64,000 nt of DNA from Trichobilharzia szidati. Taxonomy: Eukaryota; Platyhelminthes; Trematoda; Strigeidida; Schistosomatidae. Below, one piece after another: positions 54,713 to 64,000 of this stretch. A model generated the notes under the pieces. The model saw only the letters and a list, made by a program, of their open reading frames with translations. It was not told the origin of the DNA and ran no database searches. The position numbers were made by a program, and so were the translations under genes. Location: contig OX235277.1 of NCBI GenBank assembly GCA_944472155.2, positions 28,220,804 to 28,284,803 on the forward strand. The letters are read 5' to 3'. Within the stretch, counting starts at the first letter, position 1. Every line of letters starts with the position of its first letter.

Positions 54713-55450
54713 ACTAATTCATGTGAGTAGTTTAACAGCACTGACATCAACCAGTAGTGTCTCAAACTGTGTGAATTTTGAATTAACCCTCAGAGTTCTA
54801 TTTGGATCTTAACTAATCAATATGACTTGCTAACAGTATGAGACCATCCTTTACCTTTGCATTCCACCCTTTTCTAAAAATCCTTGTTCTGTGTGAGCAA
54901 TTTAAATTCAGCGCGCCACTTTTATGTGGTCTGCAGTTTCTATTCATATGTGAATAGACAGAGTTTGTCTGGTCAACTTAGCTTTACTTAATTTTAGTGA
55001 TTATATTATGTAGATTCTAAATTTAACCTGATACGCATAGTTTAAGCACTGCCAGTCATAATCCTATAGAGATGTTGATTATTGAAATTTTTAAACGAAA
55101 AATGGGTTCTGTTTGGTCAATGTTGATGTTCTTCCGGAGACTCGACTTGAAACCTACATGTCTGGTGGCACCAGTCGTTTTCGGAAATTAAAAGAATTAT
55201 TTTATATAATAATAAAAGTGATTCTCTTCACGTGAATCAATAAAGGAGATTTATGGCCTTATTTTTAGTTCATGCGATTTAGTGCTCTTCTGAGCAACAA
55301 GTGTGTGTGGAAGGAAGCCTAAATTTTATTGATCTTAATATTTGATCCACTGGATACCGTAGATAACAATCTAGAAAAGAATGGAAATCGTTTGACGGTA
55401 TAGACTACTTACTGACTGGTTTATGTAAGTAGTTGAAAACTGTTCACACT
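54712..55450. other. Unassigned DNA
   Basis: No recognisable feature. Confidence 0.45.
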
Positions 55451-55454
55451 AATC

Positions 55455-56360
55455 ACTCGGTCGGTCGGTCGGTTTTCGACATAGAACTTTGCACATATGT
55501 GCGGCAGCTCAAGTCGCCATACTTTATGTAGCACACAAAGGAAGAGAAGAAAGTAGGAGAAATGCATAATATAGACAGTAAACAGAGGTGTGAGACAAAG
55601 GAATAGTAATAACGAAGAACAAAACAGTTTAATTGGAAGTCATAAGTCACAAGGAGTGGATGCATCTGCGTTAGCCAGTGAGAACGATTTTGAGCCATGT
55701 CACCAATTGTTTCCAACCATTGGTTTTTACTGTCCCGGGGACCCCAACCAGGAAGCTAGTCTACACCTTCCTACTTGGCTGGCATACACTAACTGTTGTG
55801 GATTTCATTGACTGGTGTCATGTCTTCGTTTGACCGCCGCTAGCTCTTTTCCAGCCTGACCCTATATCAACTAACATTGCCCATTGTCGAGGAAGGCGAT
55901 GACTAGGCATACGTAACACATGTTCTAACCATCTCAGTCGATGTAATTTCACAGTCTCGTCGACTGATTTCCCCTCCTTACCTAGCACTCGACCGAAGCC
56001 TCACCTCAATATTGCTCACCTTATTATACCACTTCACGCGGGAGATAGAACGCAGACACCTATGATCGAAGACAGCTAATCTTTTCATGTCTTCTGCTCT
56101 CAATGGCCAGGTCTCACAGCCATAAAGGAGGACGGAGCGGACTGTTGAGCAGTACACACGCCCTTTGGTCGATAGTCGGATATCGCGTCTACGCCAGAGA
56201 CGGCGAAAACTGGCGAATGCGAACCTAGCCCTCTGTATTCGTGCTGAAATTTCGTCGGAGATCAACCCGTTGGCATTGGCTGATGGTACTTCCCAAGTAA
56301 GTGAAGCGGTCAACGTGCTCTACCACTTCACTTCCTATTTCTAATCTAGGGGTCGGTGAA
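55455..56360 (-). pseudogene. RTE-2 LINE 3' end, copy 3
   Basis: Minus strand: [60 protein letters not shown], then the same end region and the (CCGA)n tail at 55455-55475. Two 4-bp insertions relative to the other copies (near 55675 and 55756) shift the frame. 5'-truncated near GTGGACTTCACCGACC. Confidence 0.83.
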
Positions 56361-57385
56361 GTCCACTAGTGCTAACTAGGCTGATCAAAGTGATCTAAAC
56401 ACTGTATGGGAGTGTTGCTGGCCATAAGTTGAGGTCATCATTAGTCTAACCCCTTTCTGATTCAGCCAAGATAGTGGAATCTTTTCAGATCACCCAAATT
56501 CTGACTGAGTGAAATTCGAAATTTCTAAAATAGCGAAATAACTGTCCAGTTTATTTTATTACGCTTAGATCAAGCTAGCCCCAGCACTAGTGATTGACTT
56601 ACGTGATTTCTACTCGTCTCGCACTGATCAGTTTTCAACGTCATAGAAGCAAATTATTATTAATTCAGACAGTTTAATTGATTCATCGGCATCCTATTAC
56701 TGAGGAGTTCCTTTTTTTTCCGAAGATAATGTCATCATCATAATTTAGTATTATTATCATTATTATTATGCCTAATTAGTCTTAGAATATAAATGAAACA
56801 GTTGGGAGCAGGAATAAGCCCACACACAAAAAAGAATGTTTGTGTACATTGGTCAACGCACACACACACACACACACTTACGTAGACAAACACACACACA
56901 CACACGTATTGTCCTAAGTCAGTCGATCGACTCACTGATTTCCCTATTACAATACTAATAATGGTGATAATCCAATATGTGGATGGACTATGAATTCTGT
57001 TTTTCTGGAGCCTTGATGATGAGATGATACAAGCTGAGTGACTTCGGATAAATGGGCGGATATAAATATATACATGAGGGAGAGAGAAACAGTTGAAAAA
57101 TCTGTTAGAAAAAGCGCTCAACATGAATTTATGCGCCATATGAATGAAAAAGTCATTTTAGTCTATTCCATCATCATCATTATCAAAGTTGGACGAAATG
57201 GAAGATGCTTTTTCTTCCTTTTTTGGCGTGTGTATATAACTGATTTAAATAGACAGCTGAAAAATGTATTTCCAGTGCTTTCTTCTATTTATTTTCGTAA
57301 TTAGTAAAACTGACTACATAGAATGATGCAACCATTTAATATACAGTGTATTACTAATTTACTTATATACTGCAAGATTCGAGTT
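56360..57385. other. Unassigned DNA with CA microsatellites
   Basis: (CA)n runs at about 56859-56876 and 56890-56904. Frames here (57139-56738) are translated microsatellite. No genes recognised. Confidence 0.5.
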
Positions 57386-57389
57386 TACC

Positions 57390-57500
57390 ACTGTATATTA
57401 ATTTTCCCCTGAACCACTGAATAACCATTATCAAGCTGATGAGTTCTAAAACAGGATGAAACACGTGTCTGGATTCTGGTGTTAATCACTACTGACCAGT
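57390..57500 (+). mobile_element. Sm-alpha-like hammerhead fragment
   Basis: Core CTGATGA (57436-57442), stem II GTTC/GGAT with wobbles, GAAA (57458-57461), perfect stem III ACAC/GTGT, C17 at 57469, then TGGATTCTGG. Conserved core intact but stem I near the core does not pair. tRNA head missing. Confidence 0.55.
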
Positions 57501-57504
57501 TGAA

Positions 57505-57920
57505 TTACCAGCGACTGGCCCTATTCAGGCAATTAACCTGGGGTTCTAGTGGGAAGCCGTGATAAATAGGGTACAGCAGGTTGAAGGTGAGGCAGTAACT
57601 CAACGAAGAAGGCATTGCGAAGTGGTCACGCTATGTCTTGAATTGGCAGAAGTTGGAATTCATGGGCTGGTCATTGGACTGGCGGGTCCCAGCGGCTTAA
57701 TGGTCTACGAGCTCGCTCACCTTGTAATCAGAAAGTGCTTGGTTGGAACCCCGTCGGTGGGTGCGCACTAATGAAGAGACCCAAGAGATTAGGACGGAAC
57801 AGCTGGCTGTCCAGTACTCCCTTGTGGTTTTCCAGTGGTTCTCTAACTGATTTCAGCTCATGATGAAAGCCTTCACCCAATCAAACGAAAATCCCTACAA
57901 AATCAATACTTGAAAATATT
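57505..57920 (+). mobile_element. SINE-A, full length
   Basis: CAGCGACTGGCCCTATTCAGG start, A box CGGCTTAATGG, weak B box (GGTTGGAACCCC), hammerhead with ATGAAGA but GGAA for GAAA and GCTG-expanded stem III, tail ending ACAAAATCAATACTTG. Confidence 0.82.
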
Positions 57921-58149
57921 GTATGATTAATTATGTTATGGCAGTAGCATTTATTCCGCTTTAATAGGAATTCTGATAGCTTTCAAAGCCTTTAGGGTTA
58001 CTGTAAATGACTTCCTCCACATTTATTTATTATTATTGTTTTCGCTGCGGTAAATCAGAGTTCTTGACATAATCATCTAGGTTGAAAAACACTACGTAAG
58101 GAATGAACCAGTTCCTTTAATTGACATAACACTGTGATTTCCATCCATC

Positions 58150-58240
58150 ATCAACAGTGAAATTTATTGCAAAGATTTCACATTGTATCCAATTCAGTTT
58201 GGAATAAAGCTATTGTCACTATTATTATTATTATTGCTGA
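58150..58240 (+). mobile_element. CR1-like 3' tail scrap
   Basis: GTTTGGAATAAAGCTATTGT followed by (ATT)n matches the CR1-like LINE end at 42100. Upstream homology is not clear. Confidence 0.45.
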
Positions 58241-58339
58241 TAGGCAAATAGATCATAGTCCTCTGGTTAATTTAAATGCACTTCTTGTGAGCTTTTCATT
58301 TAAGGAATTCGACTTCACTCTTGTCCCATCTATGTCAGC

Positions 58340-59150
58340 ACCTTTATATACTCAGAATATTCTAGAATAACTGTCATTTACAATATTGGTGATTTTAAAA
58401 TACTATTGATTTGTTAAGAAACATCAATGAAATATTACATTTCAAGAAAGATGCATAAATTATAATAAGCATAAAAGTTTAATAGTAAATAGAATATCAA
58501 GAAAAGTTAAGAAAATCTCTACAACAAATTAAGGATCTTTAAGTCCTTGATGGCCAAAGTGAGGAGAAAGAGTCTGAACCAACATCTTCTTTTGGATACA
58601 TATATTGGACATTTTGATGCAGATTCCAACAACCTTAACTATATGCAATAGTCGAACTCTTGAGGTAAAGTTAAGATTAGTTGGTATACAACAGATGACT
58701 TCAACAGAAAGCCTCGTTAACATCAGTCTTGTGTTCTGTATCCACGAGATGAGATAGAATAGAGCAGTTATGGAATGGATTTTGACTGTCCTTTACTTGA
58801 CCACGACGATAAAATGCCTAATTCTACGGTCTATGAAACTGACTCCACAGTAGCTGTCAAACTGATAGATACACATGAAAGAGGCGAAATTGGGTGGTTT
58901 ATCTTTACTCCTGAATGCCGAACAGTGAGGGCATGAAGGCTCAGAACACTGAAGCGGCACTAAATGCTCTTTTTACTGCATTCCTCTCTGATGTTGTCCC
59001 CGAAGAGCTGAAGTCGTAAAAATAAGGCTTTTTTCGGAACTGTTGGTATTTTGACCTGCCTTGATTTTTGATTCATATTATTATCGATGGATTTTTCTAG
59101 GTAACCATTCTCACTCGGCAACTGTTTAATACCTTTGAAATAAAAAACGT
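58340..59150. repeat. Left arm of a 1.7-kb PLE palindrome
   Basis: Minus-strand PLE-A-like copy, mirror of 59158-60035: linker ENGYLEKSIDNNMNQKSR (59181-58960), endonuclease with a decayed YIG region, C-terminal RLLHIVKVVGICIKMSNICI (58723-58529), and 3' UTR to 58340. Confidence 0.9.
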
Positions 59151-59157
59151 AATTTGA

Positions 59158-60035
59158 TAAGGTGCCTGGTCCCCAGAACAACAGCAGTCTGCTCTGATGA
59201 ATATCTTAATGAAGAGATTACTAGTATTAAACATTTGCTGAGTGAGAACGGTTACCTAGAAAAATCTATCGATAAGAATATGAATCAAAAATCAAGGCAG
59301 GTCAAAATACCAACAGTTCTGAAAAAGGTCTTATTTTTACGACTTCAGCTCTTCGGGGACAACATCAGGGAGGAATGCAGTAAAAAGAGCATTTAGTGCC
59401 GCTTCAGCATGCTGAGCATTCATAACCCCCTGTTTTGCATTCGGGAGTAAACATAGACCACCCAATTTCACTTGTTTTATGTTTATCTATCAGTTTGACT
59501 GCCAGTGTGGAGTCAGTTTCATAGAACGTAGAATTAGGCATTTTTATCATCGGATTTTCGAACATCACCCTTCCTGGTTAAGTGAAGGACAATCAAAATC
59601 CATTCCACAGCTGCTGTATTCTATCTCATCTCGTGGATACAGAACACAAGACTGATGTTAACGAGGCTTTCTGTTGAAGTCATCTGTTGCATACCAACTA
59701 ATCTTAACTTTACCTCAAGAGTTCGACTACTGCATATTCTTGAGGTTGTTGGAATCTGCATCAAAAAGTCCAATATATGAATTCAAAAGAGACTGGTTCA
59801 GACGCTTTCCGCTTACATTGGCCATCAAGGTTTTAATTATCCTTAAGTTGTTGTAGAAATTTTCTTAATTTTACTTGATATTCTATTTACCATTACATTT
59901 TTATGCTTATTATAACTTATACATCTTTCTTGAACTGTAATATTTCATTGATCTTACTTAACAAGTCGATAATATTTAAAAAATCGATAATTTAAGTGAC
60001 AACTATTCTAGGATATTCTGTGTTTATAAACATAT
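59158..60035. repeat. Right arm of the PLE palindrome
   Basis: Plus-strand copy: RTTAVCSDEYLNEEITSIKH, ENGYLEKSIDKNMNQKSRQ, VLFLRLQLFGDNIREE (59154-59396), endonuclease LFIYQFDCQCGVSF then ERRI where YIGRT is expected, RIFEHHPSWLSEGQSKSI, and the C-terminal region to about 59840. Arms are diverged by point changes and a roughly 30-bp indel near 59560. The two copies meet head to head with almost no spacer. Confidence 0.9.
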
Positions 60036-60059
60036 ATATATATAATTAAAAGTCAATAT

Positions 60060-60099
60060 GAACGAAGAATATTCTTTTCAATAATTTTTCTTCAGATTC
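60060..60099 (-). ncRNA. Minimal PLE hammerhead, core intact
   Basis: Minus strand: stem I GAAT/GTTC (one wobble), core CTGAAGA (60089-60095), short A/T stem II, GAAA (60076-60079), five-pair stem III AAGAA/TTCTT, C17. Lies between the palindrome and a PLE-C copy. Confidence 0.55.
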
Positions 60100-60129
60100 T
60101 TTCAATAATAAAATATTATATAAATAAAT

Positions 60130-61215
60130 TGATGATATATAAATATATATATAATTGTAACACTTTTTAACGCCAAATGTATATTGTAGCTATGGGCAGG
60201 CCACTTAGCCCTGTTTTAGCAGATATATTCATGTTCAACCTTAAAAGAACAAAGTTGATGCATGCAATAGACGAAACAACCTCTTATTGTCAATATGTCA
60301 AGGACACACTTGTAGTGTGCAACAATGAAAGTCATGCTTCCCAACTACTCAGATTATTCAATGACGCACATACCAATATTGAATTTAGTATGGAACATGA
60401 AAATGCTGGAAAGTTCCATTTCCTCGACAATGGCATGCAACGCTTAGAAGTCTCCAGAAATCAGTTTACCGAAAGCCTACATGGAGAGGACAATACCTAG
60501 ATTTTATTAGTTTTTAAACCAAATAGCTTTTAACGAGGACTGGTCAAGACTCTATATCATAAAGTTAGGAGATGATGCTCTATAGAGAAATTAGAGAAAG
60601 AATTTATGTTTCTCGAAAAGATGTTGAAAAGCGATGGTTACATTCAAAGGTTCATCAACAAATACGGAAGATCTGAAGGCTCAAATGTCAAACAAATCAC
60701 AGTTGAAAAAAATGTCTTCATTCAGCTGGATTTGAAATGTGAAAATATTGTAACAGTTGTCAACAGAAGATTGAGGACTTCACTAGGCAGAGCCTATCGT
60801 TCACCTAAGCTCGTTCCCGCCTATCGAATGATTTGCTCTTTAGTGCAATCAAAAATTAATAGATATCCTTCTCATTTTAACTCCAACTGTATCTAGAAAT
60901 GTACGTGTATCTGCGGGCGCAGTTAAATTGGAAGGACGAAAAGAAGGGCATATCTACGATTTTCTGAAAATGTAACAGAAAGCCTATATCTAAAGGGAAC
61001 AAATGCTTTAAACAATGCAATCGTCAGGCATCTCCATGGCACGGGTCATGAGGTGGACGTCACAAGATCGTTCAAAATTATCAATAGGTAAAAGAGTTCA
61101 ATCCTCCTCAAGTTTGCCGAAGTGATCTCCATCAAGCGCCTGAAACCCGATTTATGCGTCCAGAAAGAAGAGGTTATCAGTCTTTCTTTACCCTAGTAAC
61201 TGGATATTTTCACCT
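60130..61215 (+). pseudogene. PLE-C RT palm, linker and endonuclease
   Basis: Plus strand: RT motif B MGRPLSPVLADIFMFNLKRT, catalytic region CQYVKDTLVVCNN, where the first Asp of YVDD is Lys, then IEFSMEHENAGKFHFLDN (60177-60500); linker KMLKSDGYIQRFINKYG (60606-60896); endonuclease at 60900-61195 with CTCICGRS, a stop, IGRTKRR, LKGTNALNNAIVRHLHGTGH, RSFKIINR, LKFAEVISIKRLKPDLCVQK. Stops at the YIG tyrosine and after INR. 5'-truncated. The Lys substitution alone would remove RT activity. Confidence 0.88.
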
Positions 61216-61411
61216 CTCTTTCATCTGATTACGTAACGTCCAAAGTTTTCATCGTGTGCGATCATTATTGTTCGGAATAGTATTTAATATCATATATATA
61301 TATATATTATTACTCTATGCGTAAACTGATTGATTGATTTTTGTTTAAAATCAGCTCTGTGCTAGTATGTTAAAATTGTTTCTGTAGATATACTTAATAA
61401 TGACTGTGGCC

Positions 61412-61470
61412 TGTAAGCTGCTGATGAGAAGCCAACGAAATAAATGATGGTACCACTTTATTCTGCATAA
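61412..61470 (+). ncRNA. Hammerhead candidate, PLE-C type
   Basis: CTGATGA (61421-61427), GAAA (61437-61440), stem III ATAAA/TTTAT closing a 12-base loop, U17 at 61462. Equivalent to 8668-8722. Stem II is only one clear pair. Confidence 0.45.
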
Positions 61471-61629
61471 ACTGTTGTTCTTGCCTCATTCAAAAACATT
61501 AAGGGGAATAAAAATATGAAAAAAGAATATTCTTCGCTCAAATTTTTTATCTCCTAATGTGTAGTCTGGCTAATAAAATACTTATTAGGATAGACTGTAA
61601 CGAGAATTCCAGTTTACATATATAAATGT

Positions 61630-61742
61630 ATATATATACTGCTGAAGAGTCCCAAACTAGGACGAAACAGCTGTCCAGTACTCCCAGGTTTTCCAGTGGT
61701 TCTCTAACTGATGTCAGCTCATGATGAAATCCTCCATGCAAT
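61630..61742 (+). mobile_element. SINE-A tail with intact hammerhead
   Basis: Starts at the hammerhead and continues through GTTCTCTAACTGATGTCAGC to GATGAAATCCTCC. The tRNA region is absent; flanked on both sides by AT microsatellites. Confidence 0.82.
61637..61680 (+). ncRNA. SINE-A hammerhead ribozyme, core intact
   Basis: Stem I TACTG (61637-61641) with CAGTA (61676-61680); core CTGAAGA (61642-61648); stem II GTCC (61649-61652) with GGAC (61660-61663); GAAA (61664-61667); stem III ACAG/CTGT (61667-61674); C17 at 61675. No core mismatch. Best SINE ribozyme in the window. Confidence 0.7.
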
Positions 61743-61984
61743 ATATATATATATATTTAGCGTGTTATGTCCTCTCTAACTCTTATCCACCTTTCAGTCC
61801 ATTATTTACCTAAAGTTTATGAATGAATTCATCTTTTAAATTTGGGAAAAGTTATTCGTTCTGCAAATAACTGAAAAATCGAATAGAGAAAGAACTAGCA
61901 CATATTTGCAGGATAATAAAAGCTGGTTTTACTTCTTGGATTCTCTTCAACTTCATAAATCCTATATAAAATCAATTATATTTT

Positions 61985-62370
61985 CACGAGTTGATCACTG
62001 ATTGATATCAGTTAGAGAACCGCTGTAAACCAGCCCTAGCATGCTGGAAATTTGTTTCATCCTAGTAAAGGAATCAACGGCAGTACGTGATCGCGCTAAA
62101 TCACGAATTGGTAGAAGTTAGAATTCATGGGCTGGCCATTGAAGAGTCGGGTTTCAGTGACTGAGTGGTATACGAGCTCACTTGCCTTGTAACTGGAAGG
62201 TCCTGGATTCAAACCCTGAAAGTGAGGTGGGTGCGTACTGCTGATGATTCCGAAAGTAGGATGAAACAGCTTCCCAGTTTTCCAGTACTGGTTTTCAATG
62301 GTTCTCTAACTGATATCAATCCGTGATCAAGTCGTAAAACGAAATCTAATCCTTACAAACGAATTTTACA
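61985..62370 (+). mobile_element. SINE-B with inverted tail at its 5' end
   Basis: 61985-62095 is a reversed SINE-B tail; 62098-62370 is a forward SINE-B (A box-like TGACTGAGTGG, B box GATTCAAACCC). Forward hammerhead: CTGATGA (62241-62247), GAAA (62263-62266), stem III damaged. Confidence 0.82.
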
Positions 62371-62599
62371 AATTTCTGAGCAAATGGTTTACAATGATTT
62401 CAGGTGATAGATAGAAAGTACAACGCAATTGCAAAGATGATGTAAGTAGACAAATATTCAATGTTAAAAGAGTAACTATTTATACAGTAATTAGACAAAC
62501 AGGTCGAATTCGGATTTCTCTTGGAAACACGGATTCACTAAAGACAAAACACAAGATAGGAGAATGGAGTTAATTTATGCGTAATATGGTGGAGAGTTC

Positions 62600-63070
62600 A
62601 GTAGGGTGGAGGTGAATAGTGAATTAAAATGACAAATCAGATAAAATAATTTAATTTAGTAGATTTGGAAACGTAATAGTGAGTTCAACTCAGTGAGTGA
62701 AAATCAAAACCAATAGTGAACGGAATGTTACGCAATAGAACAAAACACAAAAGCACATGAACAAAACAATTTCGGTTGCCAGGGTAGTAAGAGATTAGTC
62801 ATACTCTCTTTCTGTATGCATAAGTTGGGTCAAAGTCTTTTGATGGCAACAGCTTCTTCGAACCTAAATAATCATGTTTTTCTTAGTGTATTGATTATTT
62901 TGAAAGCCTGCAATCTAATTTCCATTGTATGTCCCGTGTCAATTAGGTGTCTGGAGAATACGCTAGAGAACACTATGCTGTCTTTCAAACTACCTATAAT
63001 TTCTATCTATAACTTTGAGTCATTGTAAAAAAGTATGTTCAGAAATTTCGTAACTTATAACTGGTTTGTT
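62600..63070 (-). pseudogene. PLE-C endonuclease C-terminal fragment
   Basis: Minus strand: GHTMEIRLQAFKIIN, FEEAVAIKRL, stop, PNLCIQKESMTNLLLPW (63000-62765), then 3' UTR. Catalytic YIG part absent. Confidence 0.7.
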
Positions 63071-63139
63071 TTGGATGTAAACAGTTGAAGAGAATCCACG
63101 AAATAAAACGGGCTTTCATTACCCTTCAACTATTGATAT

Positions 63140-63280
63140 AAATATAAAACTTGGACACTGTGGTAAAGTATACCTCTATTATAGATAAGATTTCATTTTG
63201 ATTGACCACACAGTGTTATACAGCAATATTAACTGATGACCACGTTTCGAGCACAAATTATTACCGCTTAAGTGACTCAC
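63140..63280 (+). mobile_element. PLE terminal block
   Basis: TAAAACTTGGACACTGTGG and CACACAGTGTTATACAG match the terminal block seen with PLE-B and PLE-C at 7180, 28433 and 51188. Ends near ACGTTTCGAGCACAA. Confidence 0.55.
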
Positions 63281-63609
63281 ACAACTTTCTTGCTTCATTT
63301 ATATACATGTGTGGAATTGATGATTAGACATTTGAATAAAATCAGTATAAGATAATGTACATTCAGAAATAATAATATTAGTGTTATCAATCAAGTACAA
63401 TCAGATGGGAAATAAGACGAGTGTTTTTATAGTCAAAATATGTAACTTGTTAGAATGTTATAATTAATGTATGTGAATTGAAATAAAAATACAATTTAAG
63501 ATTATTTATTATCCACCTGTGATTTGACTGACCGGTGGTAATAATATCTTCCATATCTCTGGTATTTGCATTGAGTTGTTTCTGTTGCATGTGTTGGGTT
63601 TAGACTCAA

Positions 63610-63960
63610 TGTACCAGGCAGGATTCAGTAATTAATTTAATTAATTTTCATCAAACTATTCATGCCATTGCGTAACTCTTATTTAACAATCATTTATGAC
63701 AAATCATCACTTTTGTTACTACCCTCTTATATGAACATCCAATTCACCTGAACTTACTCCTCTTTAACAATCGTTTTTGACAACTCATCACTTTTGTTGC
63801 TATCCTCTTATCAATATCCAATTCATTTGAATTTACTAACCGTATTTTGTTTGACAAATTTAATGTATACACACACACACACAAAATAACCATATATATT
63901 TGCGATTGTACAGCTTTGAAAATGAATTCGCCGAAAAGAGACTCTTTGATGAACTACTTA
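63610..63960 (+). mobile_element. PLE-A 3' UTR and terminal repeat at the window edge
   Basis: Two tandem copies of a roughly 85-bp unit containing GACAA(A/C)TCATCACTTTTGTT (63675-63840), an (AC)n run, then the hammerhead relic at 63908-63952: CAGC, mutated first box, CGAAAAGAGACTCTT, TGATG. Coding part missing. Confidence 0.75.
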
Positions 63961-64000
63961 TCTTTTGTCTACTAATGTCCGAATGGGAATTATTCATGAA

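Noticed and set aside
56738..57139. 133-residue minus-strand frame
   Set aside because: A large part is translated (CA)n microsatellite.
58340..60035. Palindromes as assembly artefacts
   Set aside because: Arms differ by many substitutions and indels here and in the other inverted units, unlike a raw-read fold-back, which would be identical. The SINE-B foldback at 53504 is closest to perfect and deserves a long-read check.
1..64000. CRISPR array, prophage or bacterial operons
   Set aside because: Repeats are dispersed retroelements without regular spacers, and gene structure and base composition are metazoan.

Overview
This is AT-rich metazoan DNA, most probably from a schistosomatid blood fluke (trematode). 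The evidence is the mixture of repeats: RTE-type LINEs with SR2-like protein sequence, several lineages of Penelope-like elements (PLEs) with GIY-YIG endonuclease domains, copies resembling the schistosome Sm-alpha hammerhead SINE, and other tRNA-derived SINEs. There are no operons, ribosome binding sites, rRNA or convincing functional tRNA genes. Almost every open frame is a decayed retroelement; one 70-bp candidate host exon (10572-10641) is the only non-repeat coding signal I can support.

Working names used below. PLE-A: endonuclease ends in LCIQKK-like text, short hammerhead in the terminal repeat. PLE-B: Asn-rich linker, endonuclease beginning NLVYLI. PLE-C: endonuclease ending in KPDLCVQ. 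RTE-1: LINE with an (AAT)n tail. RTE-2: LINE with a (CCGA)n tail. One CR1-like LINE. SINE-A and SINE-B: Thr-tRNA-like head plus hammerhead tail. SINE-C and SINE-D: one shared tRNA-like head with two different tails. Sm-alpha-like SINE.

Layout. 1-9.3 kb: PLE-B and PLE-A remnants, a PLE-A copy between inverted arms, an Sm-alpha copy, a longer PLE-A carrying a SINE-A, a large PLE-C inverted repeat, and a PLE-C endonuclease. 10-17.8 kb: candidate exon, SINE-C, PLE-A and PLE-B, an RTE-1 3' part, and two more inverted-arm units. 18-28.4 kb: scattered SINEs and a 2.3-kb RTE-1. 28.4-35 kb: the best PLE-B (nearly complete RT), more inverted hammerhead units and PLE-A copies. 35.8-38.4 kb: two nearly identical RTE-2 ends in opposite orientation around Sm-alpha copies. 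39-50.9 kb: a SINE-A tandem, a CR1-like LINE between two RTE-1 ends, and five RTE-1 pieces. 51-64 kb: PLE-B with inverted arms, a SINE-B foldback, RTE-2, a 1.7-kb PLE palindrome, PLE-C with RT, SINEs and a PLE-A end.

The unifying system is hammerhead ribozyme (HHR) retroelements: at least eight places keep every conserved core base, in three structural types (PLE GAAGA-type, minimal PLE type, SINE type), and many PLE or SINE copies sit as head-to-head inverted arms. SINE tails match LINE tails, suggesting which LINE moved which SINE. Shorter unique gaps in which I see nothing recognisable include 6830-7180, 12260-12480, 15260-15555, 16600-16845, 27160-27460, 33475-33940, 36300-36820, 47535-47975, 50900-51170, 62370-62600 and 63280-63610.
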